The translations under genes and the position numbers were made by a program. Below the pieces are notes generated by a model. That model saw only the letters and a list, made by a program, of their open reading frames with translations, was not told the DNA's origin and did no database searches. A stretch of 64,000 nt of DNA from positions 23,656 to 87,655 of the forward strand of contig JAFQBG010000014.1 of the NCBI GenBank assembly GCA_017416705.1, written 5' to 3'. How positions within the stretch are numbered: position 1 is the first letter of the stretch; every line of letters begins with the position of its first letter. Shown one piece after another: positions 40,295 through 47,685 of the stretch. The DNA is from Bacteroidaceae bacterium (GTDB taxonomy: Bacteria > Bacteroidota > Bacteroidia > Bacteroidales > Bacteroidaceae).

Positions 40295-41513
40295 GGCTAA
40301 TTGTAATTTTTAATAAAACATTATAGTACTTATCATCGCGACTTATATTCAGAATATATTTATCGCCATATAACAATTGTAATCGTTTTCGGGTATTTTC
40401 GAGGCCCACCCCATGTTCGGGGTTTTTGTGGTTCCATTGCTGTTTTTTTGCCATTGTATTGCGGCATTTAAATACCAATTCGCCTTGGATTATATTTATA
40501 GAAGTCTCTATAACCGATTCTTTGCCATGCGCCACACCATGCTTGAAGGCGTTTTCCAAAAACGATATAAACAGCGACGGTGGCACACATATATCGTCAC
40601 ATTCGGAGGAGAAATTGGTTGTAACCGTCAGGTTCTTATCGTATCTTAGACACATAAGTTCTATATATCCCCGAATGAAAACTATCTCCTTGCTAAGTGG
40701 GACTAATTTATCCTGCGTTTCGTAAAGCATGTAGCGTATCATTTTCGATAGGTTTATTATGGATTTTTGCGCTTTTTGTTTATCCACATCAATGAGCACA
40801 TGAATATTATTTAGTGTATTCATGAAAAAATGCGGATTTATTTGGAATCTAAGGTATTGCAATTCAGTTGTCAATGTTTGCTGTTCCAGTTCTTTTATTT
40901 TCCAGTCACTACGTATTTTGACAAAATAGAACTTGACGAAGCCGTTTAGCGTGATAGCGAGAACAACTAAAATAAACGTAATGGCATCGGGCTCTAAAAT
41001 AAAATCAATAAAGCGTAAGCCGCCCGGTCGGCCGGGATGAATTTGATATGTTCTATTATTGGCATATATGTCGTGTACGGAAAAACGGGCATTTTCGTAT
41101 TTGTATTTCACCCTGATTCCCGGTCCGCCACCTACCCTGTCATGACGAGGCCCATGACCAACAGGGTGAGGCGGTTTGTTGCCATTTATAAAACTCGGCA
41201 GATGCTTAGGTTTCTTAGGTTGAACGTAATTATCGGAGACGGCACATGCCACGACAATAAAAATCGTAAGGAACAGAAAATACAAGAACCATCTTTTCTT
41301 TTTTATCAGGAAGGGCAACAATATGTAATTATTGACCAAAAACAACAAAAAGATAGGTAGCAAGAAAAGCCAAAAACGATATACGTTGTTCCATTCTATG
41401 ATATCGCTGCCACCCGACAATACATATTCCGAAAAAGGGGCGAGCAGAAGCACGCCCCAGAAAAAGAAATATATCAGGTATTCCAAACGGCTGTTTATGA
41501 CTCTTGCAGACAT
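40272..41513 (-). CDS. LytS-type sensor histidine kinase with His/Gly/Pro-rich extracytoplasmic loop
   Basis: A 413-residue sensor kinase. Four membrane helices (about 14-32, 46-68, 76-94 and 174-196) bracket a long loop (95-173) rich in Pro, Gly and His (KPPHPVGHGPRHD). The cytoplasmic part is a His_kinase domain (PF06580 type) with phosphoacceptor His228 in FQINPHFFMNTLNNI, and an ATPase N-box FLENAFKHG. It should phosphorylate the adjacent LytTR regulator. The periplasmic loop may bind a metal ion or other small ligand, which is inference from its composition. The leader upstream contains a motif A copy and an inverted repeat. Confidence 0.92.
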   Translation of the reverse strand: MSARVINSRLEYLIYFFFWGVLLLAPFSEYVLSGGSDIIEWNNVYRFWLFLLPIFLLFLVNNYILLPFLIKKKRWFLYFLFLTIFIVVACAVSDNYVQPKKPKHLPSFINGNKPPHPVGHGPRHDRVGGGPGIRVKYKYENARFSVHDIYANNRTYQIHPGRPGGLRFIDFILEPDAITFILVVLAITLNGFVKFYFVKIRSDWKIKELEQQTLTTELQYLRFQINPHFFMNTLNNIHVLIDVDKQKAQKSIINLSKMIRYMLYETQDKLVPLSKEIVFIRGYIELMCLRYDKNLTVTTNFSSECDDICVPPSLFISFLENAFKHGVAHGKESVIETSINIIQGELVFKCRNTMAKKQQWNHKNPEHGVGLENTRKRLQLLYGDKYILNISRDDKYYNVLLKITISHDEVYHS

Positions 41514-41530
41514 TTAATATTTATATTTTC

Positions 41531-41626
41531 TTATTAAGAAACTGTTTAAATCTATAAAAAAGGTATATAAAAGAAACCATTCAAATTCTTTCGCTAAAAA
41601 CAGAATGAACAAAATTTAAATGGTTT
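41531..41626. repeat. Motif A plus inverted repeat in the lytS-type kinase leader
   Basis: TTATTAAGAAACTGTTTAA (41531-41549), then AAACCATTCAAATT (41574-41587) which pairs with AATTTAAATGGTTT (41613-41626) with one mismatch. It is upstream of the leftward kinase gene. A similar arrangement occurs at 55422-55510 upstream of serS. Confidence 0.6.
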
Positions 41627-41708
41627 ATAATCCTTTGCAAGATTGTTATTTTTCTTTTATAATAAAAAACTATTCTACAAAATCATAAATTCACTCAACA
41701 AGACTAAC

Positions 41709-42560
41709 TCATTTCACTGCCTTAAAGCTCATGTCAAGGCCCATTACCGAGTGAGTGAGTGCGCCTACCGAAATAAAATCGACGCCACAGAGGGCATAGT
41801 CGCGCAATGTATCGAATGTGATGCCACCCGACGATTCTGTCTCGTAACGGCCTGCAACCATCTCCACTGCACGACGTGTTTTTTCGGGCGAGAAATTATC
41901 GAACATGATGCGGTGCACACCACCGGTGTCGAGCACCTGTTGCAGCTCGTCGAAACTACGTACTTCGATTTCTATTTTCAAATCCTTGCCATGCTCTTTG
42001 CAATATTCTTGGGCACGTGTAATGGCATTTTTTATTCCGCCGGCAAAATCGACATGGTTGTCTTTTAGCAGTATCATGTCGAACAGACCTATTCGGTGGT
42101 TTGTGCCACCTCCAATGCGAACGGCCTCTTTCTCCATTATGCGCATGCCGGGCGTTGTCTTACGTGTATCAAGCACGCGTGTGTTTGTGCCTTCGAGTTG
42201 GCGAGCGTAGCGACGTGTCATTGTGGCAATACCGCTCATTCTTTGCATGACGTTCAGCATGAGACGCTCGGTCTGCAACAACGAACGCACACTGCCTGTT
42301 ACATACATTGCTATGTCGCCTTTTTTAACCTCGGCACCATCCTCTATAAGCACCTCGACCTGCAATGCCTCGTCGAAACGTTTGAATATCCTTTTTGCCA
42401 TTTCGACACCGGCAAGCACACCGTCTTCTTTTATCAGGAGCATATTCTTGCCCATTGCATCGGCAGGAATGGAGGACAACGTTGTGTGGTCGCCGTCGCC
42501 AATATCCTCGGCAAATGCCAAGTCTATAAGTTTGTCAATAAGTTCGTCTTTTATGTTCAT
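41709..42560 (-). CDS. nadC: Quinolinate phosphoribosyltransferase (nicotinate-nucleotide diphosphorylase, carboxylating)
   Basis: The start at 42560 (MNIKDELIDKLIDLA) gives 283 residues, the usual NadC length; the longer frame adds 21 residues covering the promoter. Motifs: EDIGDGDHTT, NVMQRMSGIAT, LDTRKTTPGMR, RIGLFDMILLKDNH and ESSGGI with VDFISVGALTHS. It makes nicotinate mononucleotide from quinolinate and PRPP in de novo NAD synthesis. The leftward promoter (42583-42614) is well matched. It is divergent from rlmH. Confidence 0.95.
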   Translation of the reverse strand: MNIKDELIDKLIDLAFAEDIGDGDHTTLSSIPADAMGKNMLLIKEDGVLAGVEMAKRIFKRFDEALQVEVLIEDGAEVKKGDIAMYVTGSVRSLLQTERLMLNVMQRMSGIATMTRRYARQLEGTNTRVLDTRKTTPGMRIMEKEAVRIGGGTNHRIGLFDMILLKDNHVDFAGGIKNAITRAQEYCKEHGKDLKIEIEVRSFDELQQVLDTGGVHRIMFDNFSPEKTRRAVEMVAGRYETESSGGITFDTLRDYALCGVDFISVGALTHSVMGLDMSFKAVK

Positions 42561-42582
42561 GATATTTGATATTTTTTCAGTG

Positions 42583-42614
42583 CGAAGATATATAATTATG
42601 TCAAGCGAAACAAA
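42583..42614 (-). promoter_or_regulatory. Promoter of nadC
   Basis: On the minus strand TTTG (42611-42614), 20 bases, TATCTTCG (42583-42590), 23 bases upstream of the nadC start. Confidence 0.65.
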
Positions 42615-42633
42615 CCCAACCAATGTTTTTTAT

Positions 42634-42641
42634 TATCTTCG
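42634..42641 (+). promoter_or_regulatory. -7 box for rlmH
   Basis: TATCTTCG fits TAnnTTTG with one change and lies 28 bases upstream of the rlmH start. No clear -33 element is visible. Confidence 0.4.
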
Positions 42642-42668
42642 TCCGCAAATTAGCATAAGCATATAGTC

Positions 42669-43142
42669 ATGAAAATTATCCTTTTGGTTGTAGGACGCAC
42701 CGTTGACAACAATATTATTGCCGGAATAAATGAGTACCAACAAAGAGTAAAGCATTTCACTCAATTCGACATTGATGTTATCCCCGAACTTAAAAACGCT
42801 CGCAAGCTAAGCGAGCAACAGCAAAAAGAACAAGAGGGGGAGCTGATTGCAAAATACATGGACAGCGGTGACTACGTGGTATTGCTCGACGAAGGCGGAA
42901 AGGAGTTCCGCTCCAAGGAGTTTGCCTCGTGGATAGAGCACAAACAGAATATTTCGACAAAAAGGATTGTGTTCGTGGTGGGCGGGCCTTACGGGTTCTC
43001 GCAAAAGGTATATTCCTTGGCGAATGAGAAGATTTCGCTATCGCGCATGACGTTTTCGCACCAGATGATACGTCTGTTGTTTGTGGAACAACTATACCGG
43101 GCCTATACTATAATAAACGGGCTTCCTTATCACCACGAATAA
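42669..43142 (+). CDS. rlmH: 23S rRNA pseudouridine-1915 N3-methyltransferase RlmH
   Basis: A 157-residue SPOUT-class enzyme with the typical start MKIILLVVGRT, the acidic loop LDEGGKEFRSKEFA and the knot loop VGGPYGF (residues 104-110), ending SLSRMTFSHQMIRLLFVEQLYRA and YHHE. The length is exactly that of the family. It methylates Psi1915 in helix 69 of 23S rRNA as a dimer on assembled ribosomes. Monocistronic with its own promoter. Confidence 0.96.
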   Translation: MKIILLVVGRTVDNNIIAGINEYQQRVKHFTQFDIDVIPELKNARKLSEQQQKEQEGELIAKYMDSGDYVVLLDEGGKEFRSKEFASWIEHKQNISTKRIVFVVGGPYGFSQKVYSLANEKISLSRMTFSHQMIRLLFVEQLYRAYTIINGLPYHHE

Positions 43143-43166
43143 GGAACAAGCGGCAGGCAGCAGGGG

Positions 43167-44612
43167 TTATTCCTCATCGGGAGCATCGACATATTGGAAA
43201 CAGCCTGCATCGGCGGCATTGGGCAAACGCTCCACCCCATCTATGTCATAGGGGTATAGCACAGAATAGTCCGACGAGGATATGCCGCGAGCCGATGTAC
43301 TGTCGGTCAAATGAAAATCGTAGGCAAAAACATCGTGGTCGATAAGAGCAAAATGCTCTTTTGCAAACGGATGCTCCTCTTTGTCATCGTATATGATATT
43401 TATAAAATTCTCGTTTTCCTCCTGCACAGTATTTATGAGCGACGATACAAATTTATAGTTAATGCAGTTGGGGATGGTGTCGCCAAACTCACTCAGATAG
43501 CCCATCAGTTCATCCTCCTTGGAGCCCGTTATGATGCAATTGGCAAATAAAGCCTCGCCAAGGGGTGCCGGCGCACCGTCAATGGAGTTATGCAGAGCAA
43601 GTGCCACGTCGCGCTGTTTCCACACATAGAAATTGGCTATCGTGCAATGGATGAAACGCACACTGCCTCCAATAATTTTCACGCAATTGCCCCGAGCATT
43701 TGCTATGAGCGAATTGGCTACATCGACACGGCTCATGACTGTTTCGAGAGCATTTCCATCGAAGTTTTCAAGGCGCGACGAGAGTATGCTCAGACGTTGT
43801 TCGTCGGTACTGCCCGCCTGCACTCTGATGCCATATTTGGCGCTATGAACGTCGCAATATACAAGCGAATTGCCATTGCTTTCTGGAGCAAATGTTATTC
43901 CGCCCCACTGCCCGGGTATTCTGTCGTAGGGCAAATAATCGAACATATTATCGGTACGGTCGCCACGGAACACTATGGGGTGTTCTTTGGTTCCATGCGC
44001 TATTAGCGTGCCGCTTATCTTGGCTTCGGCATCCTTATGAAAATAGAGCACGCTGCCCGGTTCTATTGTCAGAGTGGCACCCGGAGCCACATGCAGGCTG
44101 TCGTAAACCAAATAACCTCCCTTGGCAAGCGTGGCATCGGTTCCATACACTGCACCGCGCAACAGTTCCACATCGCGGCCGTAGGCAAGCAGGGTTACAT
44201 TCTGCTCCACACCGCTTTCGAGCATAAATTGCAAGGAGTCGGACACCATGAGCGGCGCGGATTGTCCGTGACGCTCCAACGTAGCCTCGACAAAAACATA
44301 CAGGCTGTCGTTCTTACGAATTTCCAAACCTTGGATATCGTTGCCATACTGCCCATCGACGTTAATTCTGAAACCCGACTTTTCACCGTTTTTGAGCCTT
44401 ACATTGCTTATATTAAGCGACGAGCCGTTACGGTTGTACACTTTCATGACAGCGGTGGGCGTGCCCACCGAAGTGAATATTGTATCGAACGACAGGGTGT
44501 CGCACGAGAATTCCAAACGCAGAGAGGGGTCGGACGAAAAATCGGCATCCTCGTTGCATGCAGCAACAAGGAATACCGATAGGAGCATTATATATAACGT
44601 AATTTTTTTCAT
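43167..44612 (-). CDS. Surface lipoprotein with parallel beta-helix
   Basis: The start is set at 44612 (MKKITLYIMLLSVFLVAAC), 481 residues, lipobox LVAAC with Cys19; the upstream frame overlaps pepD. The N-terminal part (PSLRLEFSCDTLSFDTIFTSVGTPTAVMKVYN) is the conserved Ig-like unit of Bacteroidales choice-of-anchor-Q-like lipoproteins. The middle (GAVYGTDATL; GTLIAHGTKEHPIVFRGDR; IRVQAG) matches right-handed beta-helix repeats. No catalytic residues are evident. Such proteins sit on the outer surface and may bind glycans. Convergent with rlmH. Confidence 0.75.
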   Translation of the reverse strand: MKKITLYIMLLSVFLVAACNEDADFSSDPSLRLEFSCDTLSFDTIFTSVGTPTAVMKVYNRNGSSLNISNVRLKNGEKSGFRINVDGQYGNDIQGLEIRKNDSLYVFVEATLERHGQSAPLMVSDSLQFMLESGVEQNVTLLAYGRDVELLRGAVYGTDATLAKGGYLVYDSLHVAPGATLTIEPGSVLYFHKDAEAKISGTLIAHGTKEHPIVFRGDRTDNMFDYLPYDRIPGQWGGITFAPESNGNSLVYCDVHSAKYGIRVQAGSTDEQRLSILSSRLENFDGNALETVMSRVDVANSLIANARGNCVKIIGGSVRFIHCTIANFYVWKQRDVALALHNSIDGAPAPLGEALFANCIITGSKEDELMGYLSEFGDTIPNCINYKFVSSLINTVQEENENFINIIYDDKEEHPFAKEHFALIDHDVFAYDFHLTDSTSARGISSSDYSVLYPYDIDGVERLPNAADAGCFQYVDAPDEE

Positions 44613-44685
44613 TTTCTTCGTATGGGTAGATTTTGTATCCATCAAGGGAGTTTCTCTTGATAATAACGAAGAAAAATATGTTTTA

Positions 44686-46143
44686 TTATGCAAGCGGCAC
44701 ATTCCTGAGTATTGCACACAGATGTTGCCAGAAACGCTCAGTGGATGCTATATCGAGTTTTTCGTCGGGCGAGTGCACTCCTCGCATGGTGGGACCGAAC
44801 GACACCATGTCGAGGTGCGGTGCTTTTTCCAAGAACAATCCACATTCAAGCCCCGCGTGTATGGCTTTTATTTTAGCATCGGCACCAAACAACTGTTTAT
44901 ATTGTTCGCATGCCACATGCATGATTTGTGAATTCATATTGGGTTTCCAACCGGGATAGTGCCCTTTGGTGGTAACCACTGCTCCACCCAATTCAAAAGC
45001 ACTGCGAACCACTTGCGACACATTGTCGCGTGCCGACTCGATGGAACTGCGTTGGCTTGTTGTGACTTTTATGCAGTTGTCTTTATCTATGCGCACCGAT
45101 GCCAAGTTGCTCGATGTCTCCACAAGGCCGGGAACATCCTGACTCATGGCAAAGACACCGTTAAACACCGCATTCAACGATTTTAATAGTTTCTCGGTTG
45201 TTTCGTTGTCTATGGCGCGATGAGTGGGCTCGGTACTTTGAAGCACGAATTTCATATTGGGCTCGGTGACGCTGTATTCCTCTTGTACTTCGGCTGCAAA
45301 CAGATTAAAATCGACACGCACGTTTTCCTTGTCGGCCGACTGCACTGCAAACACCGCATAGGCATCGCGTGGAATAGCATTGTGAAGACTGCCACCGTTT
45401 ATATCGCACAAATAGAACTCATATTTTTGAGCTATGCGACACAGAAAACGGTTCAGCAGTTTGTTTGCGTTGGCACGCCCCTTGTTTATGTCATCGCCCG
45501 AATGTCCACCTGTTAATTGCGATATTTCGGCTTTCATAAAGAACAGGTCGCCCGAAATATGGTTCCACACAAAACGATAATCGGCATAATTGCATACACC
45601 GCCGGCACAGCCTATGAAAATCTCGCCCTCGTCCTCGGAGTCGAGGTTTATGAGGATATCGCCCTTCAACATATCGGCCGATAGCGCCTGCGCCCCTGTG
45701 AGCCCGGTCTCTTCATCGACGGTGAACAAACAATTCACAGGACCATGCTCCAATGTGTCATCGGCAAGCACCGCCATGGCAGCAGCAACGCCTATGCCGT
45801 TGTCTGCTCCAAGCGTTGTGCCATCGGCACGTAACCATTCGCCATCGACAACAAGGCGTATTGGGTCCTTCTCGAAATCGTGAACAACATCTTGACGTTT
45901 GTCGCACACCATATCCATGTGTCCTTGCAGAATAACGGTTTTTCTGTTTTCGTAACCGGGGGTAGCCGGTTTCTTTATAAGTACATTGCCGGCATCATCT
46001 ACAATGGTTTCAAGCCCCAAGCCTCGGCCGAAATCTCTTAAAAACATAGAAATTTTCTCTTCGTGTTTGGAACCATGCGGTATTTCGCAAATTTGCGCAA
46101 AAAAGTCGAATAAAATACGAGGGTTTAAATTCAATTTTTCCAT
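44686..46143 (-). CDS. pepD: Aminoacyl-histidine dipeptidase (M20-type)
   Basis: A 485-residue M20-fold dinuclear zinc dipeptidase. Metal-binding and catalytic motifs: GHMDMV (His75, Asp77), GADNG (Asp114) and DEETG (Glu144, Glu145). The length is that of E. coli PepD (carnosinase-like, hydrolyses Xaa-His and other dipeptides). The N-terminal IPHGSKHEEK and C-terminal ECGLFLEKAP are typical. It is probably cytoplasmic since no signal peptide is present. Next to a lipoprotein gene on the same strand, 73 bases downstream. Confidence 0.94.
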   Translation of the reverse strand: MEKLNLNPRILFDFFAQICEIPHGSKHEEKISMFLRDFGRGLGLETIVDDAGNVLIKKPATPGYENRKTVILQGHMDMVCDKRQDVVHDFEKDPIRLVVDGEWLRADGTTLGADNGIGVAAAMAVLADDTLEHGPVNCLFTVDEETGLTGAQALSADMLKGDILINLDSEDEGEIFIGCAGGVCNYADYRFVWNHISGDLFFMKAEISQLTGGHSGDDINKGRANANKLLNRFLCRIAQKYEFYLCDINGGSLHNAIPRDAYAVFAVQSADKENVRVDFNLFAAEVQEEYSVTEPNMKFVLQSTEPTHRAIDNETTEKLLKSLNAVFNGVFAMSQDVPGLVETSSNLASVRIDKDNCIKVTTSQRSSIESARDNVSQVVRSAFELGGAVVTTKGHYPGWKPNMNSQIMHVACEQYKQLFGADAKIKAIHAGLECGLFLEKAPHLDMVSFGPTMRGVHSPDEKLDIASTERFWQHLCAILRNVPLA

Positions 46144-46280
46144 AATATATACATTTACTTTATTTTAAAAAATTGTTAATACGCATTGTTTTATTGTAAA
46201 ATATTCTTAAATAACAGCATTATAAAATGTTTTTCTCGTTTTTTTGCCACTATTTTAAGAAATTAAGGCAATAAAAGTAG

Positions 46281-46288
46281 TATCTTTG
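46281..46288 (+). promoter_or_regulatory. -7 box for the small membrane protein/OmpH operon
   Basis: TATCTTTG, a perfect TAnnTTTG box, 124 bases upstream of the first ATG at 46413. No good -33 element is seen, and a motif A-like copy lies downstream in the leader at 46355-46370. Confidence 0.45.
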
Positions 46289-46354
46289 CAGATATTTATG
46301 CGTTTGCAAATATAACAAATGGCAAGTAAAGAAAAAAGTTTATCTTTTTTGAAA

Positions 46355-46370
46355 TTTAAACTGTTTCTTA
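46355..46370. repeat. Motif A-like copy in the 46413 gene leader
   Basis: The sequence TTTAAACTGTTTCTTA (reverse complement TAAGAAACAGTTTAAA) differs by one inner base pair from the 19-mer at 41531. It lies between the -7 box and the start codon. Confidence 0.5.
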
Positions 46371-46412
46371 TTATAGGCCCATGTATATATTATATGTAGA
46401 AATATATTTAGT

Positions 46413-46637
46413 ATGTTGAATACAATAATATTGGCAATAATAATTATTGCGATAAGCGTTGTCCTATTATCGATAACAATAATAATAAAAAAGAACGGTC
46501 GCTTTCCCAACATACATGTAAGCGGGAACAAGGGACTAAGAAAAAGGGGTATAAAATGTGCCCAATCGCAAGACCGCGATGCACGACGCCCCAACCCCAT
46601 GGCAGTAAACGAAAGTAACAAGCAAGCAAAACATTAA
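46413..46637 (+). CDS. Small single-span membrane protein
   Basis: A 74-residue protein with one strongly hydrophobic segment (LNTIILAIIIIAISVVLLSITIII) at the N-terminus, a basic stretch KKNGRFPNIHVSGNKGLRKRGIKC and a soluble tail. From memory, similar proteins with the KKNGRFPNxHVGGNKxLRxRGI pattern occur across Bacteroidales beside an OmpH gene, so it is likely real. Function unknown; it may be part of the outer-membrane biogenesis unit with the following gene (13 bases away). Confidence 0.7.
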   Translation: MLNTIILAIIIIAISVVLLSITIIIKKNGRFPNIHVSGNKGLRKRGIKCAQSQDRDARRPNPMAVNESNKQAKH

Positions 46638-46650
46638 ATAATTATAAACT

Positions 46651-47250
46651 ATGAAAAAAATCAACGTATTGAGAATTGTAATGGCATTTGCCGCAATACT
46701 AATCTTTGCACAGTGTGCTAACAACGTAAAAGAGACAGCGTCACAAAGCACAGCACCTGCCACAACAGAGAGCGCACAAAGTTTAAAGATAGCCTATGTT
46801 GACATAGATTCTCTCCTGAACAATTACAAATTTTCGGTGACACTGCGCAACGAGATGCTTCGCAAGGGCGAGAACATGCGCATGACACTGAGCGAGAAAG
46901 CAAAAGTCATACAAGCCGACATGGAGGATTTCCAACGCAAAATGGAAAACAACGTCTATGCAACACGCCAACGCGCCGAGGAAGAACAGACACGCATATT
47001 AAAAAGCCAAGAGGACTATGCACGTTTGGAGCAACGACTTGTAAACGAGCTTTCGGCCGAGGAGCAAAAAAACAATCTGATACTTCGCGATTCTATAAAC
47101 AATTTCCTGAAAGACTATAACGTTGCAAATGGTTACGACCTGATACTAAGCCGCATGGCCGACAACATACTACTTGCAAACGAAGCACTCGACATAACAA
47201 AAGAGGTTATAGACGGACTGAACGACAGATACGCAGGCAGCGATAAATAA
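46651..47250 (+). CDS. OmpH/Skp-family lipoprotein chaperone
   Basis: A 199-residue OmpH (Skp) family protein, here with a lipoprotein signal (FAQC, Cys22) rather than a plain signal peptide. After YVDIDSLL, which is the start of the OmpH domain, a long helical hairpin follows (residues about 65-155, KAKVIQADMEDFQRKME, QEDYARLEQRLVNELSAEEQ). Skp forms a trimeric jellyfish chaperone for outer-membrane proteins in the periplasm. The lipid anchor would tether it to a membrane. It ends at a terminator. Confidence 0.88.
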   Translation: MKKINVLRIVMAFAAILIFAQCANNVKETASQSTAPATTESAQSLKIAYVDIDSLLNNYKFSVTLRNEMLRKGENMRMTLSEKAKVIQADMEDFQRKMENNVYATRQRAEEEQTRILKSQEDYARLEQRLVNELSAEEQKNNLILRDSINNFLKDYNVANGYDLILSRMADNILLANEALDITKEVIDGLNDRYAGSDK

Positions 47251-47290
47251 AAAACATTCACACACTGCGATGTGTTTTCAATAAGAACAG

Positions 47291-47322
47291 TAGGGAGCTT
47301 TGTAACAAGGCTCCCTATTTTC
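47291..47322 (+). terminator. Terminator after the OmpH-like gene
   Basis: TAGGGAGC (47291-47298) pairs with GCTCCCTA (47310-47317) and is followed by TTTTC. It lies 40 bases after the stop. Confidence 0.7.
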
Positions 47323-47367
47323 ATTCAGTCGGTTTGACCGTTTTACTCACCCTAAAAAAACATAACG

Positions 47368-47664
47368 ATGGAAAAGTTCAACGATATAATAAATGGGGAA
47401 ACACCCGTACTTGTGGACGTATTTGCACACTGGTGCGGGCCATGCAAGGCTATGGCACCCATTTTGAGCAATCTGAAACAGTCGATGGGCGACAAATTGC
47501 GCATACTGAAACTGGACATAGACAAAAACCGCACCATAGCCGACAGCTACTCGATACAGGCTGTACCCACGCTGTTACTGTTCAAAAACGGCAAAATGGT
47601 ATGGCGAGCATCGGGAGCGATGCCCATGAACGAACTGCAAGCAAACATAGAACGCTTTATCTGA
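47368..47664 (+). CDS. trxA: Thioredoxin
   Basis: A 98-residue thioredoxin with WCGPC (Cys23 and Cys26), the buried Asp (VDVFA) and the cis-Pro in AVPTLL (Pro67). There is no signal peptide, so it is cytoplasmic. Slightly shorter than E. coli TrxA because the N-terminal helix is trimmed. It keeps cytoplasmic thiols reduced and donates electrons to reductases. It is a single gene converging on the following lipoprotein gene with a 21-base gap. Confidence 0.9.
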   Translation: MEKFNDIINGETPVLVDVFAHWCGPCKAMAPILSNLKQSMGDKLRILKLDIDKNRTIADSYSIQAVPTLLLFKNGKMVWRASGAMPMNELQANIERFI

Positions 47665-47685
47665 GGCATATACGTGCATGCCGCG

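Noticed and set aside
39537-41549. Phase-variable invertible promoter cassette
   Set aside because: The enclosed segment is a whole operon with its own start and terminator and no site-specific recombinase lies nearby; kept only as a repeat pair.
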